Positions 10,445 through 22,000 of a stretch of DNA of 64,000 bases are shown piece by piece. The notes under the pieces are model-generated. The model saw only the letters and a program-made list of their open reading frames with translations. It was not told the origin of the DNA and made no database searches. Each line of letters opens with the position of its first letter. Positions within the stretch are counted from its first letter, which is position 1. Location: NCBI GenBank assembly GCA_030704615.1, contig CM060733.1, positions 65,598,001 through 65,662,000 of the forward strand. Direction: 5' to 3'. This stretch comes from Takakia lepidozioides (taxonomy: Eukaryota > Streptophyta > Takakiopsida > Takakiales > Takakiaceae). The translations under genes and the position numbers were made by a program.

Positions 10445-11900
10445 GGGCGAGGGGAGGCGGGGAGAGGGTTGTTGGGGGTGGGGCGGTGGGGGGGGGTTTT
10501 TGGGGCTTGGGGTTGGTTGTCTTCCGTCCATTATCACTCTGCCTCAGCTCAGGCCTAAAAGTTTTTGTTCTCTCATGTTTATTCTCTGTTGGAGGCATTG
10601 TTTTTCTGGCAGCAGTCTACTGTGGTTCTCAACCACCACCATGCGTCTTGGCTTTGGTTCTGTTCAGCACATATCTGCCCTTAGCAGCGGGGATTTTTTT
10701 GGGATGTACTGCACACTCGAGGGACGCATGTTACAGTGAAGCCAGATCCTCTTAGGATATGTCACCCACGATGGAATCACCCTGAAGGGTGTTGGGATAC
10801 TCCATAATAAATGAAGATCACTCCTGCCTGTCAATGCAGGGACTACAAATCTTCCATTCTGATGCTTGATGGATTGGTCATATCCTTTCCCCTGTTTTGA
10901 GGGTCAATCTGCCCTCTGATGCTGGATCGGTGTCACTAATGTTGGTAGGGCCTGGGCCGCTCGCAGCTTCTCTTTTTCTCTTTACACGCCTTATATGGGC
11001 TCCCTCACTTTAAGCTCATGATAGATGAGAAAATGGCGGCATCAAGTATGGCAGTCATCTGTGAAGAATAGCAATCTTTGAAGAATCAGACTACATTCAC
11101 ATGCGAGTTGTAACAAGACTTGCCCGGAGACTCTGCTGCAAGTTTCTTGATTTCAGTTTTAAATTTTTCCACTGCACCCATTTGATGATCCAACTGATAG
11201 TAGTAATAGCCAAGGTGAAGGAACAAGTTGAGACAGGGTGCGCACCATGTCAGGTGCACAAGTTTAGCAAACAAGGTGGTAGTGAGGTCACCGGTGGTCA
11301 AGAAAGGCATGGCTAAATATGTAGAGCTCCTTGGAGCTTTTATGTCATGCAATGTAGGACAAGCCCAGTATTCAAGGAGTTGAATGTTTGAAATGCCACT
11401 TTTGAAACATGTGAACAACAGACTACATTCTACAGTCGACCCTGGATAAATATTACATTTGTTTTTGTTATCTCATCATAAATGTTATGATTTTCTTACT
11501 CTATAAAAATATACACTAAAAATGATAAAAAGACTATTATTTGATTGAATACCTACTCTCCTCCGTGTTAAAGCACATCTCTAATTGTTACATTCAATAT
11601 ACACCTCTAAACTAGTTGGATTAAATAAGGAGTAAAATAATGTTTTGGATGAATTTCGACCAGATTCAACCAGCAGTGCTATGATTTTTATGCAAACACT
11701 CCGGGAGAGAAGGAAATAGAAAATTTGCCTGTTTGCCTGACATACTTGCACAGCCGTGCAAGCAGACCTCACATTTCCAGAGTTTACAAAGCCTCATATT
11801 GACAGGTGTACATGAAGAAATTCTTACTGGACAAAACTAGCAACCACTTGCAAGCTTTTTTTTTACTTTGATGTGCTAGAAGATTTCAGCACTTTACCAC
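10445..11900. other. 3' flank and intergenic DNA
   Basis: Contains the likely 3' untranslated region of the RETICULATA-related gene (AATAAA at 10806-10811), a G-rich patch at 10447-10500 and AT-rich DNA at 11440-11600. A minus ORF at 11418-11086 has no recognised domain and was not accepted. Confidence 0.5.
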
Positions 11901-11906
11901 CCAAGG

Positions 11907-12890
11907 AAAGGGAGACAACATCTCTAATTGCACCTTTTTCCTGGTCAACCATTGCCACTTTCCCATCAAGAGACCCATGGCATGACCTGAAATCAACACA
12001 CAGACAGATAGAAGCTCTCTCTCTCCTGTGGACATCTACTTCAAACCAAAATACAAAGCATGACACGCTACACTGATACAAATGGAGAGTCACCTGTTAT
12101 GAGACACAAAACCCAGGTCACCATCCAAGGCATATGTCAACAGGATTAAAAATAGGTACAATCTTGGGCGCCTTTCCAAGGGTCCCAAAAACTTTTTCAG
12201 GCTAGACTAAGACGAAATCCTGAACTCCAACTCGACTACCTCCTAGTGAATGTTACAGTTCCGTGGCCTACAGAGTACCACAAATAACCAATTGCCTAGG
12301 TGCAGTGTACACTGATAAGTTGGTGTGGAATTCTGGGTGACTTCAATGACGATCAGATTAAGTCACTATACAAGCTGCTCAAAGGGAGAGAACATCTCTC
12401 ATTGCACCTTTTTCCTGGTCAACCGTCGCCACTTTCCCATCAAGAGACCCATGGCATGACATAGGCTACCTGAAATCAACAGACTGACACGCAGAAGATA
12501 GAAGCTGTCTCTCCCCTGTGGACATCTACTTTAAACCAAAATACAAAGCATGACACACATCACTGATACAAATGGAGAGTCACCTGTTATGAGACACAAT
12601 ACCCAGGTCACCATCCAAGGCATCTCGTCAATGGGATTAAAAATAGGTACAAACTTGGGCCCCTTTCCAAGGGTCCCAAACACTTCTTCAGGCTAGACTA
12701 AGATGAAATCCTGAACTCCAACTTGACTACCTCCTAGTGAATGTTACAGTTCGGTGGCCAACAGAATACCACAAATAACCAATTGCCTGGGTGAAGTGTA
12801 CACAAGCTGATAAATTGGGTGTGGAATTCTGGCTGACTTTTAATGACGATCTTATTTACTGGCAGATTAAGTTACTATACAGGCTGCTCA
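11907..12890. repeat. Direct duplication of about 480-500 bp
   Basis: Sequence starting at 11907 (AAAGGGAGACAACATC) recurs at 12381, and CAGATTAAGTCACTATAC at 12354 recurs with one change at 12863. The copies are diverged by substitutions and small indels. They lie just downstream of the GYF stop codon, so they may be transcribed as 3' untranslated sequence. Confidence 0.85.
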
Positions 12891-13078
12891 TCACCATACC
12901 AGCACAATGTTGTGAGAAGACCCTCAGGCAGTAATAACCTGTAAAGGTCCAAAACTTTGTGCAGAGAAGTGAGGGAACCCAGAGTGTGTACCATGGTATA
13001 CAATGAGTATACAACGAAGTGACCACAAGCACCAGCACTCTCACTTTCTCGCTCAGAGTCAGAATAAACTACCTCCTA

Positions 13079-16000
13079 TTAGTCCTCAATATGTTGGATC
13101 TCACCCATCATAATTCGATTGCTGGTGATACTAAACCCAAGTAAGGAAGGGTCTACAACTTTCTTTCCCTTCTTCCCCTTCTTCTTTCCCCCCTTCCCTG
13201 AATTGTTTCCGGCATTCTCTGAGTCACCAGAAGCCTCCTCATCCTTGTAGTCTCTGGCAACCTCAGTAGGTATGCCGGATTTGCTTCTCTCAGACTGTCT
13301 GCCATTGCTCTGCAGAATGCTATCGGTATTGTCATGGGGAGTGTCACTGGAAGCATACACATTCCCTGCAACCGCGGACCATGTCTGCTTCCGATGGACA
13401 AACTCAGTCTTGAAGGCTTGTATCTGAGTTGAGCTCATCCCTGGCAGGGTAAACAGGTACTGGGAAAGGTACTCGCCTGCCTCAGCAACAGAAGAGAGTG
13501 ATATACAGAAATCCACCATTGTCATATCTGCAATGGTTGTAGAAAGTCAACTATCCATTTACAGAGTCCCCCAGCAAGATCCTTATGTGCAAAGTGTACG
13601 AAGATTGAGTATTACAGATGTCCATTTGACATCAGTGATCATAGCATGGAAAGGAAATCTCCATCACAATTAGAACTGCAACACTTATAGCACAACTGAT
13701 TCTCATCAACCAAACTCTAACACATTAGCCCCTCCCCCTCTCCTTCCCGCCCCACCCAACATCTCCACTGCTAATTATATAACATACCACCGCAGTAAAA
13801 CAGCTGATCAGACAAACTTACCATCAGTGCCGCTGAGCTTCTTGATTTGGCCCTCGCACCATTGTCGAAGTGGGTTGTCCTCCACACCCATTGCAGGGCC
13901 TAACTGAGCCCCTGTTGCAACTGACAAATCTGCCATGTGGGCAACCATACAACCACAGCTTCTTTAACATTTCATGTGTAGCTGTAATTGCAGTTCTCTG
14001 CATAAGGCTCTACTATCCAGGAAAGTAAATTTTTCTGAGAGAATTGCGGCGATGGGCCTGTCAGTGACCTTCGAGCAAGCTGGACATACAGCTAAATGAG
14101 ACCAAAATGAGGCATGTCCTTACAGCTGTGTTGAGAGAGAGATAGTAGTTGGTTTCGCTACCTTCAGTAGCATGCTTGTTGGCCTGCTGCTTTTTGAACT
14201 TGACTGAGCTTACTTTCACTGTGGTAGTGGATGTGGCAGCTAGAGAAGGAAATTCTGTGGGGTTAGCTCGCTGGGCTGCAACTGCACCTGCTGTCTGGCG
14301 GAATCCAGCAACTGTTGGTGATGTTGCAGCTGACATTTGTACACCTTGTGCATTTTGTCCTTTACCCATCATTAAAGATGGAAAATCCAACCTGCAAATG
14401 AACAAAAGAAGTGATCAATCAGCGACTACATGCTGCAGTAGCCATCACCTACTACCAATGCGTACTACTTTTACAATAACAGCACAACAATCCTGTTCAG
14501 AACTGTGTAAAATTGCCCAATTCATGTCTGCCTAGCACTTGTTCCAACCCATAACACTCCCTTTATCAAGCCAAAACCACATTTGAGACCAACAGACTAA
14601 GAAAATTTACCGTTCTGACTTCGGGGCTTGCTTCACAACATTCAATCTCACATCTTCCCCATAATCCCAAAAGAGATCATCGTCATCCTCAAATACGCCA
14701 GTCTTTGAGCGAGAGTAGCTATTGGTAGCATTGGAAACTGTTGAAGGAGGTGCTGCTCCTGCAGGTTGTTGGGAGCCCAGGCTAGCCTGGGGAGATGGGG
14801 ACGGAGGCACCGATGGCCGTTGCCATGCGAATGCTCCACCACTTGTGGTCCGAGTCATAATTGTCGTTGGCTTTGGTGGGGCAGGAAGCTGCTGCTGGGC
14901 AGCCAAAGCCTGCAGCATCTGCACCTGTCTCTCTTGTTCCTCTCGAGCCCGTCTCTCAGCCTCCTGGATTTCCTTCAGAGATTTTGTGGCCTTGACTTGC
15001 CGGCTTGGGTCAACCGACCATGCAGGCAGTGGTTGAGGGGTGGGAGGCTCATCTCGCAGGTTCAGAAAATCAGCCAATGAGGGCCCTGGTGGAGGTGCTG
15101 AGAGGGATTCCTTTTCCTTAGAGGCTTCAAGCTGTGCAAGACGTGCCACTGAACTTTTTGTTGTGATAAGTGGGTTCGGAGCTGGGGCTGGCTCTGGGGT
15201 AGACAAGGCGCCCATGGCCTTGCCTGCCGCTACTGAACCTTTTGCCTTAGAAGCGCGTTTCTTGTTTTTCTTTGACTCTTTGGGTTCTACAAAATCACTG
15301 TCATCAAACGCAGGAGTTGGTGGGGCCAGGAGGGCCTGAGTGACTAAGCTCGAGGCAGGCTGAAGGACCTTTTTGCTTGCAACGTTTCCCAGTGCTTCTT
15401 CAGTCACATGATGTAGTAGGCTAGCTTTATCACTTCCAGATGGTGAGGGGCCTGAGTTCGGGGCCCATGAAGTGTTATTCCCCCCTTTACCAATAGATGA
15501 AAGAGCTGGAGAAAACATGGTAATACCTGTCTGTGCACTGAGAGTGGCAGCCCTGCGAGCCTCCTCATCCTGGATCTCTCTCAAGGATTTTGCTTGAGTC
15601 GAGGGAGCTGCCCAAGGACCAAATGCTGTGGAGCTCACAGGAGCACCATGCGGCATCGTGCGGGCTGCTGTTTCAGCAGCAGCCTTTTCTTCAGCTCTTC
15701 GATGCTCAGCCTCCTCCTGCTGGATTTCCATTAGGGATTTGGGCTTAGGTGATGGTGCCGGTTTCCACACAGGTTGCGGCAATGCAGCTGAACTGAGGTG
15801 ATGGTGGGATGAGATCTCACTGGAATGGGGAACAGAAGACCACCCAGCTCCTGGACTCTGCAGGAGTTCTGGTGGTGGTGGTGGTGGTGCTGATGAGCAA
15901 GCAGTCCCCAGAGTGCTGGGTGTTGGCAAAATTGGGACCTGCTCTAGAGACAAATGCCCTGTAGATCCTGCAAGTCTTGCTCCTTGTGTCTGTTGATCCT

Positions 16001-19000
16001 GGCTTCCATACTCATGCGAGTCCCTCCCCCAGAGAGGGTGGCTTCCCAGTGTCTCAGAAACACTACTCATGTCATGGACACTTTCATTGTTTTTCTGAGG
16101 AGGCTCATCCCTCAGCACTTGCCAATTCAGAGATAATGAGGTCCCATTGGCTGCAGACTCCCGCTGCAATAATCGCCTGTCGCTACCCTTCCCCTGAGAA
16201 GAGTCCATCCCTTCCAAGGCAGTGCCTGTAGGGACACCCCAGCTGTGGGCCACCGCGGCTTCAGCCTGTTGGTGCCTCTCATGCACTTGGTGGAGATGGA
16301 AAGCCTCCTTACGATAATGCTCTGCCGTAGTAAAGTTTCCAGCAGACTCTGTAAAACCTGGTAGACTACTCTGGCGTTCAGCTCGGATACGATGCTGTTG
16401 CTCCTGAAGTTGGGCGACCAAGTCTGCGTGCACCCCACTACCCCCTTCCATCCTTGAAAGTGCTGACACTGCCGACAGGCTTCGTTCTAGTCGCAAGTGG
16501 GGGTCGTACATGTTAACAGGTGCACGCGCTTCCATGACTGGCTGCTCCAGGTGCGGTGACTGGTCAAACCTGTAAACTCCTTGGGGATCTGGTTGCAACT
16601 GTCCCTGGGAAGCCTGGTAGGTCAGCTGACTCTGCAAACGTTGTTGTTGTTGTTGTTGTTGTTGCTGTTGCTGTTGTAAAGCTTCAAAGGCTCGCATGGG
16701 GGCAGGGGCTTGTGTCCGAACAAACTGGCCAAACTCATCCACTTCCCAAACACCAGAGATTCGCCTTTCATCTAAACTTGAGCATTGCTGTGAAATTTGC
16801 ACACCAAACTGCTGCACCTGTCATACAGTCTTATGTCAGCCTTCTACAGCCTTCTCCCATGACTTTGTCGGGAGTCATTTCACAGGTAGGGTCTGTAAAA
16901 GTGATAGCTAATTAGTCCTTTGCACCAATTAGAGTGTACATTCGCCCATGTGATGCCAGCAATGGCATACAGAATGCTACAAATATATAAAACCTTATAT
17001 GTCAGTACATTTAACATTCACCTTTTGGGAAACAGATGGTGTGGGTTAATAAATGACGCGCATACCCGTAAAGAAAGATGTGGAGTAAAACTACCAAAGA
17101 TAAATAAACAAGAAACAAGAGTACTTAAGCCCCACTTGTCAAAATAAGCTCGCTGCTAACCACAGGATCATACAACCTCTGCAGCAAAACGTTTGTGAGT
17201 GCCTGAGGAGAGAGCACCTGATGCTGTTGCTGCTGTTGTTGTTCCTCATTTTGCCGCTGTCTGATGAGCTGTTCGAGGGATGCCGGGCCTGAAAGATTGT
17301 GTCTGGCCTGGAAGAGCTGTTCCAGCGAGTGCAAAGTGAGGGGCTGACCAGCTGAATCCAACCGAAGGCCCTCCTGTGGGTGCCGGCCAATCAGGAGTTG
17401 GTCGGCAAGCCCGCTTACCCCAGGGCTCCCACCAGCTGTCTGACGGGGGCGATGTTCAAAATGTGAAAGGGGGGGAATCTGCTGGTGCCTTAGCAGCTGC
17501 TCAATCAAAACTTGAGGAGGTAGTTGTTGTTGTTGCTGCTGCTGCATCCGCAGGAGCTGATCAAGGACAGGACCTGAGGGAGGAATTGGCAAAGGGATGT
17601 GCTGCTGCTGGGGTCCGGCCTGCTGGTGGGACCCTTGGTGGTGAAGAAGGTTTAGGTGAGTTGGGCCAAACCGATGCAAGTGTTGCAGCTCCAACTGCTC
17701 CAGTTGCTGGTGCAGATGGTTTGGGTTAACACCACCGCCATGCTGGGGCAAACCCATATGAGTGAGTGGTAAGTCCAACGACACATTTCGATCAGGCCAG
17801 GGTCGGTCTCCTTGAGATGAATGACTGCGAGGGGACAAACTCTGGTTATTGAAGGGGCCAGCTTGCAACAAAGGTAATAACTCAGGCTGGTGGGTAACTG
17901 TATGAGGCAATGCAGTAGTTGCCGGTGCTGACTGGCCCACCAAAGAAATTGAATCTTCATTGCCTTCTGAACTTAAGGGTGCTAAATCCCCTCTCTCCCG
18001 CCAACTCTGAGAGAAGAGACTGGGCAACAGTTGTTTAGCAGGTTCTGTCGCATCAGATTCCACCCGCGGAAATGCTGACATCCGACGGCGCAGGGAGAAC
18101 GTTCGCTCCAGTCCATCTTCGACCTTCAGCTCGAGAGCACCCTCACTCAGCCCGAACAACCTATCTATTGGAACATCTGTGTCAAAAAGAATGTGCATCA
18201 GTTCATTGTCAACTACAAGAAAAATCGACGTGGATAAAAAATGCTTAAGCCATGATAAAAATTGACCAGCAATGAGATCATGATTTCACAAGTATGATAA
18301 TTACAATGCTCTGAAAGCAGCATTGATACATCAACAGCTTCACCGCACGATGCAATGGACTAAGGTGAGAGGGCAGGATGCTTGCACCAGACTCCCAAAT
18401 TAGCAACATTGTGGTAAAAGGGATTGTTTTAGCAAAAACCGCATCCACGTCAACCATGAATAAACTCTGAATCATACAAGAGGACTGCTTACCTTCCCTA
18501 GAGGGGTCTAGGGAGTTCTTCAAACCAAGCTGGGCATCACTTCCAAAACCAATCTCTGATAAGTCTTTCAACATTGGGTGTGCACTTGGATCAGGGGCCT
18601 TCTCCTTGCACTCTCTACCTCTCTCTCCTTGGTCGAATGATGTGTGTAGGCCAGAATTCAGGGACCCTTCTACTTCTAGTTTTGACTCAAGTGAGTCAGC
18701 AACTTCATCCACATGCTTCAAAGCATCAAAACCTGGGGGCACCCGTGGCTTCGGCTTCAAATGAGGCATCAGATTACCCAGAGGTACAAAGGCTGTCCCT
18801 TCAGGAGCATCCCTCAATCGCACAGGTAAATCAGTGTCAAAGAATCCTGCCTCAAACCAGCCAATAATATCCACTCCCATGAATGGGCCTTGAATCTCGC
18901 CCTGGGGGTCTGTGTAGAGGAGAGAGAGCTCCTCAGGGGGAAATATGTGCAGTGCCATGGGTTGCATTGCCTCATTCCTTTCCAGACCTGCAGAAACCAG

Positions 19001-22000
19001 GCTGTTGCTCTCTGCCTCCATTCCTGTTACAGAGCTTGGCACATCACTTTTGCTGTCTACCAGCGAAACCACTCTCTTTAAGTTCCCACTCTCTGTATCT
19101 ATTACAGTTTTGACATCACTCCCATCATTCTCAGAAGCACATTCTTCTTCAGGGTGCCCTAACTTCCTCAGTCTCTCTTCATGCAGAATTCCACCCCTCT
19201 CGGACCGCCAAATTTGCCCATCCTTTGGTGCAGGCGAGTCTTCCTGCCATACCAATACACCTCCACAAGCTCAGCCATGTGAATCATCCCATCTATAGAC
19301 AGCAAAACAATATTGCACCGAGAGGTGCACAAATCATATATTCTATCTCTATATCCAGCTCAGTTTCTCAAATTTTCCAAGGCTGTGAAATGAACTGTTG
19401 AACAAAAAGGTTAGACACTAAATCACAACAAGAACTTATCAGAGCAGTTTGGCGAAGTCACTTAAAGACCTAGCAATAATCCTAGCCCAGCAAACCAGAG
19501 CCTGAACAAGAGCCACTGCAAAAGCATGAGAACACTATACTACACAAACCAGATCAGTGCGGCGCCAGCTGCTACGATCATCCCTCTCAATGTTGCGCTC
19601 ATGTCTCCAGCTCTTTTCCTCCTTAGGAATACTCAAGGTTTCATCTCCAGGCTTAGGTTTACGCCAAGCACCATCACTGCGGCCCACCGCTTCGCGCCTC
19701 CAGCTATTATCTTCCCTCCCAAATCCCCCAACACCTTCCTCTCCCCCACGTCCCCGTCTCCAACCCCCCTCATCCCTACCACCTGCCACCACAAAAATAT
19801 CAGGAAATGCCAGCCATGCCACATACTAGTATATGCACATGGTATGCATTGTCATACAATGTGAGCCTTGCTTCACAGCTATTAAGACGCCAAAAGAAGT
19901 GTGTGAAGCCTCAACAAAGCTTCCCTAATAACTAACTGACTATATACATTATGCTTAAAATCAGTAAGATTCTTATCACCTCAGGTTAGTCCTGACAAGT
20001 TAACTCCTGAAGGGTACCAATAAGCTTTGGAAAGGCACACACCATCAACCTCCATGGTGCTTTCAGGACGAGCGCGAGACTCCCAAGCATCCCCGCTCTC
20101 AGCATCAGCATACCGTGCCTCAGCCAGCTTATCCAATGCCCCCCCTTCACCACTGGGGATATCCCCAAAACCAGGCTGATTGAAGAAGTCATCCTCTTTG
20201 TGACCATCAAAAATTGACTCTTCTTTCCCCCCTGGTCCAACCAAAGTCAATCATCATTCAGCACAGTATCATCTTTGCGCAACAACATGAAACACAGTGT
20301 GAGAGGCATGATAGGGCCTGTAGGCATGTTGGTCCAGCTCATGGCAGAAATTCAGTTCTTGCCCTACTCAATAGGCCTCTGCCGTGAGGACCCCCACAAA
20401 CAATCAAGAGTGCTGGCTGACTCAAGATCACCAATTTCCTAGCTAGCAACCAAGGTTCATAAGATACTACACACTCAGCACTACTAGAAAATTTTCTGCT
20501 AGGGCAGATAGTGGTGAAGCTGATTAAAGATTGCCAAGAGAGGTGCCAGAAAGTAGAATGGCAATGTCTCCTCCTACCTTCATGACACAAAACTTGAAGA
20601 GTGCTTTGTTGTTCCACTGGCTTACAATAATAATTAACAATGCCCCTAGAATCCTTTAAAAAACATTTGCAAACAAATCAACTTTTCACAATCATGAATA
20701 ATATAGCCTGCTGATAATAACCCAACCCTAGCTTGTATCTCACTTCTGCTGATCCCTTCCACTCTACATGAGGTCTACATAAGTGAGCTAGAATAATTAT
20801 CCTACACACTGATCAAATGCATAGATATGCTTTCAGGTGGTGGAATCTGTGAGCACAAAGAAGCCAGTTTGCTGTCGACAACAAGGTCTTTGAACTGTAT
20901 GGTTGTGTCAACAAAGAGAAATGGACCTCCGGCCAAAAAGTCTAGAAGCATATCCATGGAGATGAAGCATCAGTGAGAAGAAGGCCATAGAAGATACCGG
21001 TACCCCTTCCTCGTCCACGACCTCGGCCAGGGTCCTCACGAGCCCCTCTGATTAAGACGGCCTCCTTGGTTGTTGCATTGTGCACCGCTCCACTGCTAAC
21101 GATCTCTCCCTTCCGAATTCCTTCGAGGATGGCCTGGACACAGCTCCAGACTGAATCTTAAGTCTAAGATTGAAAGTGGGTGAAATGCAGAAGGATATGA
21201 TTCTTAGAGAGTGTACAAGAGGCGAAGAGCAAACAAAAGAGAAAAGAGGCGAAGGAACTATGTTTAGGGAACATCACGTCCTTAACTGTATGCTCAAAGT
21301 CCAAAATAACACAAGACTACCTAAATACCAAATGTGGAACATGGTAGGCATGATGTTGGGAAAACCAAAAGCATATCCTACACATAGAAACATACACTGG
21401 ATGAAAACTTCTTTGATAGAACAAATTTTGCCTTTACCTCTTCCTCTGCACCTGGTGTTACAAAAGCCAGGGGCTCCAAGGGGTCAGCCTGTGCGAGCTG
21501 CGGTACTTCAATAAATCCATCTGCACACTTCACAAATGACGGGAGGATTGCACACTTCCGATGAATGTCAAGGAGCTTTGCTCTTGGATAGTGGAATGCA
21601 CTGTTGTCTTGGAGAGAGCTCACTTTGCTGCTTCCCAATGGACCTCCTGCATTCCATTTGTCAGGAGATGGGGCCCCGATGGGGCTGGTTAATTGTGGCC
21701 CGTGAAGGAGGCCACTGCCTGTGAAATTTGCACGGCCTCGACCAACAGCAAAACCAGCACCAGACCCATCACCCCGGCCTCTTCCTATGCCAAATCCGGG
21801 AGCAAACTTTGGGGGAGTTGTACCTGGGGGAGGGACTTCGCCTCTCCCCCGGGAGGCAAAAGACTGGGGACGCCAGGCTCGGTCACCCCGTGCTGTTGAA
21901 TCCGGTGTACCCTCTTTGTCCCTCTCCCGCTCAGAGTCTCTGGGGGTTGAGGGACGGCGCTGCTGATAACCCCCACCATCTCCCCCTTCTTTCTCTGGTC

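Noticed and set aside
11086-11418. Minus ORF with LGYYYYQLDHQMGAVEKF resembling a TPR repeat
   Set aside because: Only one vague repeat-like segment, no flanking exons or second repeat.
14722-15339. Plus-strand ORFs inside the GYF gene
   Set aside because: Antisense shadows of exon 10.
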